64,000 bases of DNA from Mycoplasmatota bacterium (GCA_022774645.1 JALFKQ010000026.1:156942-220941); one strand, 5' to 3'; positions 17,771-27,121 are shown, counted from the stretch's first letter. Translations and numbers: made by a program. Notes: generated by a model from the sequence alone, not told the origin.

Positions 17771-18719
17771 ACTCATTGTCAACTCTTTTACCTATTACTA
17801 ACATTAACTTACCTTTATATTTACCAAATAAACATGTTTGTAATACTATTATTTTATCATTTTCAGTTAATTTAGTATCAGTTTTAAATATGCTTCTATT
17901 TTTAAGTCTATTGAAATGTTTTAACCAATCACTATTTTTAGTATATTTTATATTCATGTGTTCTTCTGTTCCAACTTTTTCGCCAATAACTATACTAAAT
18001 ATTTCATATTTTTGAATTTCATTATCTACTTTGAATTCTATATATCTATGTTCTTCAAAATAAGCTTTTTTTAAATAATTTTCAAGTGTTTTAAATGGAG
18101 GATTATACTTTTTATTACTGTGATTATGACCATATATATTTATTTGTTTACTGTCTTTATTTAACCTATAATCCATAAATGTACTTCCAATAACACTTCT
18201 TTTTTTACTTAATGAATACTTTAAATAATATTGATTATCTTTTGTTTGTACTACTGGTGTATAAATTTCATTATCTATATTTAATATACCAATAACATCA
18301 TTATTATTATATTTTGTTTTTAATTCAGCTATTTCTTCTTTTACAGTTTTCTTAGGTATATCAATATCAGTAGAATTATTATCAGGTTTTACTAATTTAC
18401 TTTCATCTATTTCTTTAATAGTAATTTCTTCTTCTTTTCTCTTTTGAATTAGAAAATAGAAACTTATTATCACAACTATAACTAATACAGCTATTATTAT
18501 ATTAAAGATTAATTCTCTTTTGTTAGATTTTTCTTTTATAACTTTATCAGTTTTTTTATTTTTGATTTCACTATTTTTATTAGATTTATTTTTGCTAGTT
18601 TTATTTGTGTTATTTGAAACTTTTGATTTTTGTACAGTCGTCTTCTTTTTTGAATTAGTAGTTTTTCTCTTTTTAGTTGTTGATTTTTTCTTTTTAATAT
18701 TCTTTTTTTTATTTGCCAT
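17769..18719 (-). CDS. srtB: Class B sortase
   Basis: 316 residues. Residues 1-72 are an extreme Lys/Thr/Ser/Asn-rich cytoplasmic tail (MANKKKNIKKKKSTTKKRKT), followed by one membrane helix (LIFNIIIAVLVIVVIISFYFLIQ) and the sortase fold on the outside. Catalytic His is in NIYGHNH, Cys in IVLQTCLFGKYKGKLMLVIGKRV, with the partner Arg in the last strand. YTPVVQTKDNQYYLKYSL and the long helix insertion fit SrtB. It cleaves a sorting motif and links the protein to peptidoglycan. The FPRTG protein encoded 0.75 kb away is the only visible substrate. GAGGT precedes the ATG. The long basic tail is unusual. Confidence 0.9.
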   Translation of the reverse strand: MANKKKNIKKKKSTTKKRKTTNSKKKTTVQKSKVSNNTNKTSKNKSNKNSEIKNKKTDKVIKEKSNKRELIFNIIIAVLVIVVIISFYFLIQKRKEEEITIKEIDESKLVKPDNNSTDIDIPKKTVKEEIAELKTKYNNNDVIGILNIDNEIYTPVVQTKDNQYYLKYSLSKKRSVIGSTFMDYRLNKDSKQINIYGHNHSNKKYNPPFKTLENYLKKAYFEEHRYIEFKVDNEIQKYEIFSIVIGEKVGTEEHMNIKYTKNSDWLKHFNRLKNRSIFKTDTKLTENDKIIVLQTCLFGKYKGKLMLVIGKRVDNE

Positions 18720-18727
18720 ATGTACCT

Positions 18728-21628
18728 CTATATTTGAAACATACCATATACTATTAACTGATATGATTCTTCTCTTTTTTCTACTTTTGCATTTACTTTA
18801 TATACTTTATTTTTATCTAAATTAGTAATCTTTAATAATGCATCACTAAACATTACGGCTTCTATGGTACCATAATCATCACTAAATTTCAAGAAACACA
18901 TGTTATCATTATTCTTTGTTTTTATCATTTTAGTATCTTCTAAAAATAATATTAGACTTATTATTTTATTATAATATTTTGATAGTTCATTTAACTTAAT
19001 ATATCCTTCTCTTATATATTTAGTTACTGGATGTTTAGATAAATAAAATCCATAATTATTTATTTCATTATCAATAGTTTCTATATCATTAAAATCTTCT
19101 ATTTCTTGTAACATAGGTGGATTATCCATAACTATATTCAGATCTTTACAAAGCACTGCATAATTTATAATTTCATCTAATGCCCCAATTGTAGCTTTTT
19201 TATTGATATTAAAACTATCAAATGCTCCACAAACTATTAATGAAATAATTATTCTTTTATTTATATTCTTACCATAACATCTTATCATAAAATCATTAAA
19301 TGATTTGAATTCGCTTTTATTTCTTTCATTAATTATTTCATCACTTACAATACCAGATATATTTTTAATTATATTAAATGGTAATCTTAAATTATTATTT
19401 TCATTATTATTTTTATCGGTAATAAATTCTTTTGTACTTTTATTTATATCAACTTTCAAAAATTTAATATTCATCTTTTTAGATTCTTCTATATAATCTT
19501 TTATTTTATCTGATGAAATATTCATATTAAGTAAGTTTCTCATAAAATACTTTGTATAATGGCTCTTTAGGTATGCCATTTGATATGCCACTAATGAATA
19601 AACTACAGAGTGTGATTTATTAAATCCATATGATGAAAATTTTATTATTAAATCATAAAGTTCTAAGGCTATTTTTTCATCATATCCATGTTTAATAACT
19701 CCATTTATAAACTTTGATTTAGATTTTTCTATTATATCAGCTTTCTTTTTAGACATAGCTCTTCTTATTAAATCTGCCTCTGCATAAGTATATCCACCAA
19801 TAAGCCTTAATATTTCAAGTACTTGTTCTTGATAAATGATTATTCCATATGTGCTTTTTAAGATAGGTTCCAATTCTTTTACCAAGTATGTTACTTTCTT
19901 CTTACCTTCTTTTCTTAATATATATTCACCTATCATATCTCTTGGACCTGGTCTATATAATGCTATTGCATCTACTAATGTATTAAAATTATCTACTTTT
20001 AATTGTTTTAGGAAGTTTTTCATACCACTACTTTCAAATTGAAATATTCCTGTAGTGTATGCACTACTAAATATTTTTAATGTTTTTGGATCATTTAATG
20101 GTATATTATTTAAATCAATATCATAGTTATCATTTTTGATATCATTTACTATATTAGAAATAGTGTTAAGATTTTTAATTGATAAGAAGTCCATTTTTAA
20201 AAGACCAAGACTTTCTATATATTCCATACTATAACCAGTCAAAATTATATTATTACTTTTGTATAATGGCATAAAATTATTAAGTGATATATCACTAATA
20301 ACAACACCAGCTGCATGCATACTTGTATTCTTTTTAAGACCACATAGTTTATTACAACAGTTTACTAAGTATCTAATATTATTATTTTTACTAACTAAAT
20401 TTACAAATGATTTATTACTTTTTAAACTTATAAAATCTTTTTCATCATTTATAGTTTTACATATATTATCAATAACTATATTATCATATTTAAGTACTCT
20501 ACCCATGTCTCTTATTATTTGTTTTGGTAACATTGTATTAAATGATATAATTCTTGCTGTTTTATCATGACCATATTTATCACTTACATATTCTATTACA
20601 TTATCTCTTTTAGTATTATCAAAATCTATATCTATATCTGGCATAGTAATTCTATCTGGATTTAAAAATCTTTCAAATATTAAACTATATTTAAGAGGAT
20701 CTACATTAATTATACCTAAACTATAATTAACAAGCGATGCAGCTCCACTACCTCTTCCAGGGCCAACATAAATATTATGTTTTTTAGCATATAAAACGAA
20801 ATCATAAACTATTAAGAAATAGTCTACAAAATTCATTTTCTCTATAACAGATAGTTCATACATTAATCTATTTTTATAAATATCTGGTACTACATTATTT
20901 AATCTTTTTTCCAGTCCTTTTTTAGCAAGAGCTTTTAAATAAGAAAGAGAATTATCATTATATACTGGTATATGTAATTTAGTTTCTGGTAGTTCTATAT
21001 CTATAAGATTTGCAAATTCTATTGTAGTATCTGTATCACTATCACTAATATTTAATTTAAAATAACTATCATATATATTTATTTTTTCATCAATTGTTTT
21101 TGCCTCATCTATGTATTTTAAATATTTAAAATATTCTTTATCTTCCTCATCAAAATATCTTATCATATCCATATATACAATATTATCAGTTAATTTTGAT
21201 GCGATTTCTTTAGTCTTTGAATTATGATATTTTATATAAATATTATCAAAGTATTTACTTAATTCTTCGTAATATTTGGCACTAGTTACAATTATTAAAT
21301 CACTAGAATTATCTTTTATGTAATCTATACTTAATTTTTCTTCAATATTCTTATATGAAACTATTTTAAAAAGATTAGTAAGTCCATTATAGTTTTTAGC
21401 ATAAAGTAACATATATAAATCATCTATTTTAATTTCTGTTCCTATAATTGGTTTTATATTATTTTTATTACATTCATTAATAAATTCCATTGTACCAAAC
21501 ATATTTGTATCTGTTATTCCAAGAGCATATATTTCTTTTTTTAATGCAAAAGAAATAAGATCTTTAGTTCTTATTAAACTATTCATTAAATCATATTCAG
21601 TTTTAATATTAAGTGGAATATATTTCAT
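18728..21628 (-). CDS. dnaE: DNA polymerase III alpha subunit, DnaE type
   Basis: 966 residues, shorter than most DnaE (about 1,100). It has an N-terminal PHP-like domain, palm with the catalytic PDIDIDF, GPGRGSGAASLVNY, thumb, fingers (ALYRPGPRDMI, ADLIRRAMSKKK, FNKSHSVVYSLVAYQMAYLK), helix-hairpin-helix and C-terminal OB fold (LKFSDDYGTIEAVMFSD). The PHP metal site looks lost: the usual HxH start is LNIKTEYDLMNS here. It should act as replicative or primer-extending polymerase beside a PolC encoded elsewhere, as in Bacillus. The ATG at 21628 has GAGGT 6 nt upstream; the TTG at 21640 in the track would contain that site. Confidence 0.95.
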   Translation of the reverse strand: MKYIPLNIKTEYDLMNSLIRTKDLISFALKKEIYALGITDTNMFGTMEFINECNKNNIKPIIGTEIKIDDLYMLLYAKNYNGLTNLFKIVSYKNIEEKLSIDYIKDNSSDLIIVTSAKYYEELSKYFDNIYIKYHNSKTKEIASKLTDNIVYMDMIRYFDEEDKEYFKYLKYIDEAKTIDEKINIYDSYFKLNISDSDTDTTIEFANLIDIELPETKLHIPVYNDNSLSYLKALAKKGLEKRLNNVVPDIYKNRLMYELSVIEKMNFVDYFLIVYDFVLYAKKHNIYVGPGRGSGAASLVNYSLGIINVDPLKYSLIFERFLNPDRITMPDIDIDFDNTKRDNVIEYVSDKYGHDKTARIISFNTMLPKQIIRDMGRVLKYDNIVIDNICKTINDEKDFISLKSNKSFVNLVSKNNNIRYLVNCCNKLCGLKKNTSMHAAGVVISDISLNNFMPLYKSNNIILTGYSMEYIESLGLLKMDFLSIKNLNTISNIVNDIKNDNYDIDLNNIPLNDPKTLKIFSSAYTTGIFQFESSGMKNFLKQLKVDNFNTLVDAIALYRPGPRDMIGEYILRKEGKKKVTYLVKELEPILKSTYGIIIYQEQVLEILRLIGGYTYAEADLIRRAMSKKKADIIEKSKSKFINGVIKHGYDEKIALELYDLIIKFSSYGFNKSHSVVYSLVAYQMAYLKSHYTKYFMRNLLNMNISSDKIKDYIEESKKMNIKFLKVDINKSTKEFITDKNNNENNNLRLPFNIIKNISGIVSDEIINERNKSEFKSFNDFMIRCYGKNINKRIIISLIVCGAFDSFNINKKATIGALDEIINYAVLCKDLNIVMDNPPMLQEIEDFNDIETIDNEINNYGFYLSKHPVTKYIREGYIKLNELSKYYNKIISLILFLEDTKMIKTKNNDNMCFLKFSDDYGTIEAVMFSDALLKITNLDKNKVYKVNAKVEKREESYQLIVYGMFQI

Positions 21629-21666
21629 TTGATACCTCAATTTAATTATACAATATTTTGGTCAAA

Positions 21667-21690
21667 AGAAAAAGTAGGAAACCCTACTTA
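21667..21690 (-). terminator. Intrinsic terminator after the broken DUF285 gene
   Basis: Minus strand AAGTAGG-GTTT-CCTACTT followed by TTTTC. Confidence 0.65.
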
Positions 21691-21714
21691 TTATCTCATA
21701 TATATTTATATGTA

Positions 21715-22091
21715 TTAGCTTTTAACATAAAATTTTGTTAATGCTAGTACTGATCCAGAATTTTTATACTTTTCTAAATCTTCTTCATTTTTAACGAGTA
21801 CTTTAGTTACTACTGCTCCATCAAACATATATGATATATCTGCATTAGTTATATCAAAACTACTAATATCTAATAAATCTAATCTTGTAGCTCTAAATGT
21901 TCCATCCATGTTAGTTACTTTTGGTGTGTGAAAGCTACTTAAATCTAGTGTTTCAATTTTGCTTTCCCTAAACATGCCACCTAGAGTTATAACATTTTTA
22001 ATATATTTGGAAGTGCTATGATAACAAGTAAAGCAAGTATTGCTATTACTGCTAATAATTCCACTAATGTAAATCCTTTTCTATTTTTCAT
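21715..22091 (-). pseudogene. Prepilin-leader DUF285/BspA-like surface protein, shrunken and frameshifted
   Basis: From the ATG at 22091 I read MKNRKGFTLVELLAVIAILALLVIIALPNILK, a textbook prepilin leader, which stops two codons later. In the next frame the sequence continues NVITLGGMFRESKIETLDLSSF, a DUF285 repeat unit, through to the 86-residue ORF in the track. One missing A in TTAAAAATG accounts for the shift. The leader also joins the repeat directly, without the 200 or more residues found in between in the intact gene at 55.6 kb, so an internal deletion is likely. The product would have been a membrane-anchored surface protein. An independent short gene is less likely because its ATG lacks a ribosome site. 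Confidence 0.75.
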
Positions 22092-22138
22092 TACTGCCAC
22101 TTATTTTATATAGAATTTTATCATATTTATATACAATT

Positions 22139-22163
22139 AAAAAGGATTATATTTAATAATCCA
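22139..22163 (-). terminator. Intrinsic terminator of divIVA
   Basis: Minus strand GGATTAT-TAAAT-ATAATCC followed by TTTTTAA. Confidence 0.65.
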
Positions 22164-22613
22164 TTAATATTTATTATCTATGTCACTAAAATCGACATTA
22201 TCTATTTCTTCAATTACTTCTAGTTGATTTTCTATTATTTGTCTTAATCTTCTTTTTAATACATTAGTATTTCTTTTTAATTGGTCTGCATGATTTTGAG
22301 CTTTTTCTGCTTTTAACAAGGCATCATTTATTATTCTACTAGCATTATGCCTTGCTTCTGTAATAAGAGCTTCTGCTTCTTTTCTAGCACTACTTTTGAT
22401 TTGATCACCAGCAGTCTCAGCAGTGAATATTGCTCTATTCATAGAATCTTCTATTCTTTCATAATATTGTATTTTTTCTCTTAATACTTTATTTTGCTCT
22501 TCAGTTTTCTTACTTTTGTTAAGCAAAACCTCATAATTATTTATAATATCATCTATACATTTCTGAACTTGATATTTGTCATAACCATGAAAAACTGTAT
22601 TAAACTTTCTCAT
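22164..22613 (-). CDS. divIVA: DivIVA-family cell division/polarity protein
   Basis: 149 residues. The N-terminal membrane-binding motif (FNTVFHGYDKYQVQKCIDDIINNYE) fits the DivIVA lipid-binding domain, followed by a continuous coiled coil to about residue 138. DivIVA senses negative membrane curvature and marks poles and septa. GAGGTG lies upstream of the ATG. It follows sepF by 30 bp, as in the Bacillus ylm-divIVA cluster, though the intervening ylmG and ylmH genes are missing here. Expected to act at the division site and, in spore formers, in polar chromosome anchoring. Confidence 0.9.
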   Translation of the reverse strand: MRKFNTVFHGYDKYQVQKCIDDIINNYEVLLNKSKKTEEQNKVLREKIQYYERIEDSMNRAIFTAETAGDQIKSSARKEAEALITEARHNASRIINDALLKAEKAQNHADQLKRNTNVLKRRLRQIIENQLEVIEEIDNVDFSDIDNKY

Positions 22614-22644
22614 GCTTTCACCTCAAATATTTTATACTAATATA

Positions 22645-23040
22645 TTACCATTCGTTCATTTCGTCTTTCTTACTTGCTTTTTTACTTTCCTCTTCTGAAA
22701 TATTTCCTTCTATTTCAAATCCTTTTGGAGCACAAATAACAATGCCTGGACCTAATTTTTGCATAGTTCCTTCAATTGCATAAATTATTCCATTTAAAAA
22801 GTCCATTATTCTTTTTGATACATCGCTTGTTACTCTTTTAAAGTTTACTACTACTTGATTGTTTGATTTTAAATAATCAGCAATTTGTTGAGCTTCTGAA
22901 AAAGCTCTTGGTTCAACTAGTATTGTTTTATTTTTAAATTCTTTATTATTACTTTTTTTAGTTGTTTCTTTTATTTCATAATCATTCACTTCTGTGTCTT
23001 CTTCTTCGCCAGTAAATATTTCTTTTAATTTGAATGCCAC
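22645..23040 (-). CDS. sepF: Cell division protein SepF
   Basis: 131 residues from a GTG start at 23040, with AAGGAGG 8 nt upstream; the track extends 14 codons further without support. It has an N-terminal amphipathic segment (MAFKLKEIFTG), an acidic linker, then the SepF domain: ILVEPRAFSEAQQIADYLKSNNQVVVNF, RIMDFLNGIIYAIEGTMQKLGPGIVICAP. SepF binds the FtsZ C-terminus, tethers it to the membrane and aligns filaments in the Z ring. Coupled in one operon with divIVA. Confidence 0.95.
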   Translation of the reverse strand: MAFKLKEIFTGEEEDTEVNDYEIKETTKKSNNKEFKNKTILVEPRAFSEAQQIADYLKSNNQVVVNFKRVTSDVSKRIMDFLNGIIYAIEGTMQKLGPGIVICAPKGFEIEGNISEEESKKASKKDEMNEW

Positions 23041-23164
23041 TTTATATTCCTCCTTATTATTTATACAAATATATTTTAACATAAATATTTTTTAGTAGCA
23101 ATAAATATTTCAAAAATAATAATAAATCAACATTATTATACAATAATATACAAAATTTTGATAG

Positions 23165-23190
23165 AAAAAAAGAGTTTTTTAGAACTCTAA
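23165..23190 (-). terminator. Intrinsic terminator of the glyS operon
   Basis: Minus strand AGAGTTC-TAAAA-AACTCT followed by T7; the stem includes the glyS stop codon. Confidence 0.7.
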
Positions 23191-24552
23191 TTTTTCAGTA
23201 ATATAATCTTTTAATTCATCTAAGCTTAATGTTATTTGTTCCATTGTATCTCTATCTCTTATTGTAACTGTATTATTATTTATAGTTTCATCATCTACTG
23301 TTACACAGAATGGAGTTCCAACTACATCAGCTCTTCTATATCTTTTACCTATTGATCCACTTTCATCGTAACTACACATAAAGTATTTTGAAAGATTTTT
23401 ATATATTTCTAATGCTTTTTCATTGTGATATTTTTTTACTAGTGGAAGTACTGTTACTTTTATTGGAGCAAGGAAAGGATGTAATTTTAATACTTCTCTT
23501 TCTTCGTTATTTACCATATCTTTATGATAAGCATCACATAGTACTGTTAGGAATAATCTTTCAACGCCTAATGATGGTTCAACTACATAAGGAATATATT
23601 TTTCGTTTGTTTCTGGATCTAAGTATTCTAGATTTTCTTTACTATATTCCATATGTTTACTTAAATCATAATTAGTTCTTGATGCGATTCCCCATAGTTC
23701 TCCCCATCCAAATGGGAATTTATATTCAATATCAGTAGTAGCATTACTATAAAAACTTAACTCTTCTTTTTCGTGATTTCTTAATCTTAAGTTTTCTTCT
23801 TTAATGCCAAGACTTAATAAGAAATTCTTACAATATTCTTTATAATGTTTAAACCAATCTAATTCAGTACCTGGTTTACAAAAGAATTCTAATTCCATTT
23901 GATCAAATTCACGAACTCTAAATATAAAGTTACCTGGTGTTATTTCATTTCTAAATGATTTACCTATTTGAGCAATACCAAATGGCAATTTAAGTCTCAT
24001 ACTTCTTTCAACATTCTTGAAGTTAACAAATATACCTTGAGCAGTTTCTGGTCTTAAATATACTGTATTTTTAGAATCTTCTGTAACTCCTTGAAATGTT
24101 TTGAACATTAAGTTAAAGTTTCTAATATCAGTAAAGTCTTCACTACCGCAGTTAGGGCATTTAACATGATTTTCTCTTATATAATTGATTAATTCTTCAT
24201 TATTAAATTTTCCAGCATCTTCAATTCCTAAGTCTTCTAAAAGTTTATCTGCTCTATGACGAGTTTTACAATGCTTACAATCAATAAGTGGGTCACTAAA
24301 TGTTTTTAAATGTCCACTTGCTTCCCAAGTTTTAGGATTCATAAGTATTGCACTATCAAGTCCTACATTATTAATATCTTCTTGAATAAATTTTTTAGTC
24401 CATGCGGCTTTAATATTGTTTTTTAATTCTACTCCTAGTGGTCCAAAATCCCAAGTATTAGCAAGTCCTCCATAAATTTCGCTTCCTTGGAATATATAAC
24501 CATAATTCTTACAATAATTTGTAAGTTCTTCCATTGATATTTTGTTTTCCAT
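23179..24552 (-). CDS. glyS: Glycyl-tRNA synthetase, dimeric (alpha2) type
   Basis: 457 residues, class II synthetase of the single-chain kind. Motif 1 region [24 protein letters not shown], a zinc-finger-like insertion ([11 protein letters not shown]...CPNCGSEDF), motif 2 ([11 protein letters not shown]..., [38 protein letters not shown]), motif 3 ([13 protein letters not shown]) and the anticodon-binding domain ([32 protein letters not shown]). It charges tRNA-Gly. The ATG overlaps the upstream stop (TAATG) and its GGAGGG lies inside that gene. Both genes follow a T-box leader, so expression should respond to uncharged tRNA-Gly. Confidence 0.97.
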   Translation of the reverse strand: MENKISMEELTNYCKNYGYIFQGSEIYGGLANTWDFGPLGVELKNNIKAAWTKKFIQEDINNVGLDSAILMNPKTWEASGHLKTFSDPLIDCKHCKTRHRADKLLEDLGIEDAGKFNNEELINYIRENHVKCPNCGSEDFTDIRNFNLMFKTFQGVTEDSKNTVYLRPETAQGIFVNFKNVERSMRLKLPFGIAQIGKSFRNEITPGNFIFRVREFDQMELEFFCKPGTELDWFKHYKEYCKNFLLSLGIKEENLRLRNHEKEELSFYSNATTDIEYKFPFGWGELWGIASRTNYDLSKHMEYSKENLEYLDPETNEKYIPYVVEPSLGVERLFLTVLCDAYHKDMVNNEEREVLKLHPFLAPIKVTVLPLVKKYHNEKALEIYKNLSKYFMCSYDESGSIGKRYRRADVVGTPFCVTVDDETINNNTVTIRDRDTMEQITLSLDELKDYITEKLEF

Positions 24553-25274
24553 TAAAATCCCTCCATTTTCATTTGCAATTTCATTGCTGTTTCTCTTTCT
24601 AATCTTTCTTTTTCACATCTTTCATTGTGTTCTTCAATTTTTTTCATTATATCTTTATTTATAACAGCTACAATAACTCTTTTATTGTTTCCTACTAAAT
24701 ATACTCCATCTTCTATACCTTTATTCTCATGTGTTTCCATTGTTATTGTTTCACTTCCAAAAACATAATCTAAAAATTCTTCTATAAATGGTATTTCAAA
24801 TTCTGTTAAATCTTTTCCAGTTTTAGATAAATTGAACTTTATTGTTCCCTCTCTAGTTATACAATATGAACTTGTTTTACCATAATTTATCATTAAACTA
24901 TATGTATTATTGCAATTGTTATACAGGAAAGCTCTTCTACTTTTGATATATTTTTCTAATATTTTTGCTTTCATTTCTTCATCGGCTACATCATTTAAAA
25001 TAAGAAGTCTACCTGGTTCTGTCCCGGCATATACAACATTTCCTCTTAATCTACTATAGTCATCAGATACATAACTAATTCTACTATAATCTAGGAATTG
25101 ATCAACTATTAAGTTTTGTATTTCTTTATCAGTTTTGCCTCTTAGTTCATCACTGAATCTCGCCATAAGTGGTACTGTTTTAATTTCTTTTCCACTTATA
25201 ACAGCTCTATCTTCTGAAATAGATATTGAATCATAACTATTTTGATCTAATTGTTTTAAACCTTGTATTTTCAT
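24552..25274 (-). CDS. Unknown protein in the glycine T-box operon
   Basis: 240 residues from the ATG at 25274 (GGAGGT 6 nt upstream; the track start is four codons earlier). No signal peptide or membrane helix. It looks like a mixed alpha/beta soluble protein with a charged C-terminal helix ([28 protein letters not shown]). I do not recognise the family; it is not RecO, the gene that precedes glyQS in Bacillus. It is the first gene after the T-box and is translationally coupled to glyS, so its level should track glycine starvation. A role linked to glycine or tRNA-Gly is inference from position only. Confidence 0.65.
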   Translation of the reverse strand: MKIQGLKQLDQNSYDSISISEDRAVISGKEIKTVPLMARFSDELRGKTDKEIQNLIVDQFLDYSRISYVSDDYSRLRGNVVYAGTEPGRLLILNDVADEEMKAKILEKYIKSRRAFLYNNCNNTYSLMINYGKTSSYCITREGTIKFNLSKTGKDLTEFEIPFIEEFLDYVFGSETITMETHENKGIEDGVYLVGNNKRVIVAVINKDIMKKIEEHNERCEKERLERETAMKLQMKMEGF

Positions 25275-25288
25275 ATAAACCTCCAATA

Positions 25289-25432
25289 AATAAAAAAACT
25301 TCTAAAATATTTATAGGGGTCCATAAGGACGGTTCCACCCTATTTATTCTAGAAGAATCACTCTTTAGTTATAGCCTCAGTGCTTTGCCATCACACTTTC
25401 ATCGCTTACGAGTTATAGTTTAGCACAAAACC
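25289..25432 (-). ncRNA. T-box leader, probably tRNA-Gly responsive
   Basis: Minus strand: the conserved T-box AGGGTGGAACCGTCC followed by ATGGACCCCTAT, within a terminator hairpin TTCTAGAATAAATAGGG...CCCCTATAAATATTTTAGAAG followed by T7. Upstream is a compact stem I, with TTGTGCT pairing AGCAC. A GGC triplet followed by A at 25387-25389 (ATGGCAAAGCAC) is a plausible Gly specifier; another GGC lies in GAGGCTATA. Uncharged tRNA binding would favour the antiterminator and switch on the two downstream genes, one of which is glyS. The T-box is firm; the specifier choice is tentative. Confidence 0.88.
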
Positions 25433-25448
25433 TTATTTATTTCAATAT

Positions 25449-26045
25449 TTATTTTACATATTCATCACAAGGAGCAAAAGTTTTTCTATGTTCTTTTATT
25501 ATCCCATATTTTCTTATTGCTTCTATATGTTTTTTAGTACCATATCCTTTATTATGCTTAAAATCATATTCTGGATGTAGCTTGCCTAGTTCAACCATCA
25601 TTCTATCTCTTGTTACTTTAGCAATTATTGATGCTGCTGCAATGCTTTCACTTTTAGCATCTCCTTTTATAATTGATGTTTGTGGTATATCAATATCAAG
25701 CTTAACTGCATCAATAAGTAAATGTTCTGGTCTTACATTTAAATTATTAACAGCTTCAATCATTGCTTTTTTAGTAGCATTTAATATATTTATTTCATCT
25801 ATTACATCCTCACTTGATATTCCTATTCCAACTGAGATTGCATTTTCCATAATAACATCATAAAGAAGCTCTCTTTTCTTTTCAGTTAACTTTTTAGAAT
25901 CATTTATTCTTTCATCATAAAAATCTTTTGGTAATATTACTGCTGCTGTTACTACTGGACCTACAAGTGGACCTCTACCTACTTCATCTATTCCTGCTAT
26001 ATAATTTATCCCATTATTATAAAGTTCTGTTTCAAATTCTTTCAT
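25449..26045 (-). CDS. rnhB: Ribonuclease HII
   Basis: 198 residues. The metal site Asp-Glu-Asp-Asp is in [31 protein letters not shown] and the [17 protein letters not shown] block with the following helix. It cuts the RNA strand of RNA-DNA hybrids and removes single ribonucleotides from DNA. The GAGGT ribosome site lies at the end of the upstream 166-residue gene, which stops one base before this ATG, so the two are coupled. The gene ends right at the T-box leader. Confidence 0.96.
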   Translation of the reverse strand: MKEFETELYNNGINYIAGIDEVGRGPLVGPVVTAAVILPKDFYDERINDSKKLTEKKRELLYDVIMENAISVGIGISSEDVIDEINILNATKKAMIEAVNNLNVRPEHLLIDAVKLDIDIPQTSIIKGDAKSESIAAASIIAKVTRDRMMVELGKLHPEYDFKHNKGYGTKKHIEAIRKYGIIKEHRKTFAPCDEYVK

Positions 26046-26046
26046 T

Positions 26047-26547
26047 TTATACCTCTTTACCGTTATTTAATTCTTCTATTTCAAATTCTTTAAATGCTTC
26101 GAGTATTTCTTGTGCAACTTTTTTATCTAAATTTTCTATTAATATTTTTTGAGCATTATTTAGTGTTATTAGTATTTCATATTTAGTTTTATCATTTGTA
26201 TTCATTCCGCCTAGTACTGCACCAGCTGTACCAAAAAAAGCATATCCTACTATTGCTGATTTTAAATTAATATGTTCTTCCTCTTCATGCTTTCTTAATT
26301 CAAAAGTAAATATATCTTTATACTTTAAAACCATATAATTACTTATTACAGGTAACCATATTTTTCTATTATGTTTATCTAATATGAATAAACCATATAT
26401 ATTTTTATCTATTTGAAAATCTCTTAATATATCTATTTTCTTATATTCAACTTTTGATTTAAACAAACCACAATAATATTTTACTATATATGTTTCACCA
26501 TTAGAAAAATCTAGTGTTTTGTAACTGTTTTTTAATCTTCCTTTCAA
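26047..26547 (-). CDS. Hypothetical protein with Gly-rich hydrophobic patch
   Basis: 166 residues if translated from the TTG at 26547, which overlaps the stop of a 49-residue ORF (TATTGA). No recognised family. A beta-rich N-terminal part ([37 protein letters not shown]) resembles PH- or SHOCT-associated domains in feel only. A glycine-rich hydrophobic segment ([31 protein letters not shown]) could touch membrane. There is no clear ribosome site at the TTG, so either it is coupled to the 49-codon ORF or the two are one gene broken by a frameshift. Coupled at its end to rnhB. Confidence 0.55.
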   Translation of the reverse strand: MKGRLKNSYKTLDFSNGETYIVKYYCGLFKSKVEYKKIDILRDFQIDKNIYGLFILDKHNRKIWLPVISNYMVLKYKDIFTFELRKHEEEEHINLKSAIVGYAFFGTAGAVLGGMNTNDKTKYEILITLNNAQKILIENLDKKVAQEILEAFKEFEIEELNNGKEV

Positions 26548-26693
26548 TATTTTAACTTTATGCTTTTTATTTGATACATTGATATAATCAAATTATCTAA
26601 GTTAATTGAATATTCTTTTTTATCTACTGATAAATGTATTTTTGATGCGAAAGAAACTGATTCTTTATTACAATTATTTATTATAAGTCCCAT
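26544..26693 (-). CDS. 49-residue ORF upstream of the 166-residue gene
   Basis: Too short for the track. The ATG at 26693 has GAGGT 5 nt upstream and the ORF reads MGLIINNCNKESVSFASKIHL...SIKLKY. It starts just after the Nudix stop and its TGA overlaps the TTG of the next gene. It may be a separate small protein or the true N-terminus of that gene. Confidence 0.5.
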   Translation of the reverse strand: MGLIINNCNKESVSFASKIHLSVDKKEYSINLDNLIISMYQIKSIKLKY

Positions 26694-26704
26694 ATGATAC
26701 CTCA

Positions 26705-27121
26705 TTATAATCTATCTTCTATTATTTTTATTATTGTATCTTGTACTGATCTCCAAGTGTTTTTTAAACTGTCATAACTTAAAGTATCTTCAACTTTGTT
26801 TAGTTGAGTCCATATAACATCGTGTGTATCTGTAGAATCATTATCACTTTTACCCTTATCGATTGCAAAGAACATATAACAAACACAATTTTCTCCTTTT
26901 GGTGTAGTATATCTTTCAATATAAGGTTCATAGTCATTTATAATTTCAGCAATTCTTTTAGTTTCTTCTGCTGTTTCTCTTATAGCAGCTTCTTTTAATG
27001 ATTCGCCTTTTTCAACATGTCCCTTTGGAAAAGAATAATCATTTTGCTTTTTTCTATAAATTAATGAAATTTCTTTTGTTTCTATATTTATTAAGAAACA
27101 GCCCGCTTTTAAAGTTTCCAT
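26705..27121 (-). CDS. Nudix hydrolase
   Basis: 138 residues from the ATG at 27121 (AAAGGAA upstream), five codons inside the track ORF. The Nudix box is GHVEKGESLKEAAIRETAEET with Lys where the final Gly usually is. N-terminal strands METLKAGCFLINIETKEISLIYRK and a C-terminal helix complete the small fold. The FPKGHVEKGE context resembles diadenosine polyphosphate and bis(5'-nucleosyl)-tetraphosphatase-like members, but substrate cannot be fixed from sequence. Confidence 0.88.
   Translation of the reverse strand: METLKAGCFLINIETKEISLIYRKKQNDYSFPKGHVEKGESLKEAAIRETAEETKRIAEIINDYEPYIERYTTPKGENCVCYMFFAIDKGKSDNDSTDTHDVIWTQLNKVEDTLSYDSLKNTWRSVQDTIIKIIEDRL

Noticed and set aside
24552-25274. RecO, which precedes glyQS in Bacillus
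   Set aside because: No OB-fold start or zinc-type motifs of RecO; sequence does not fit.
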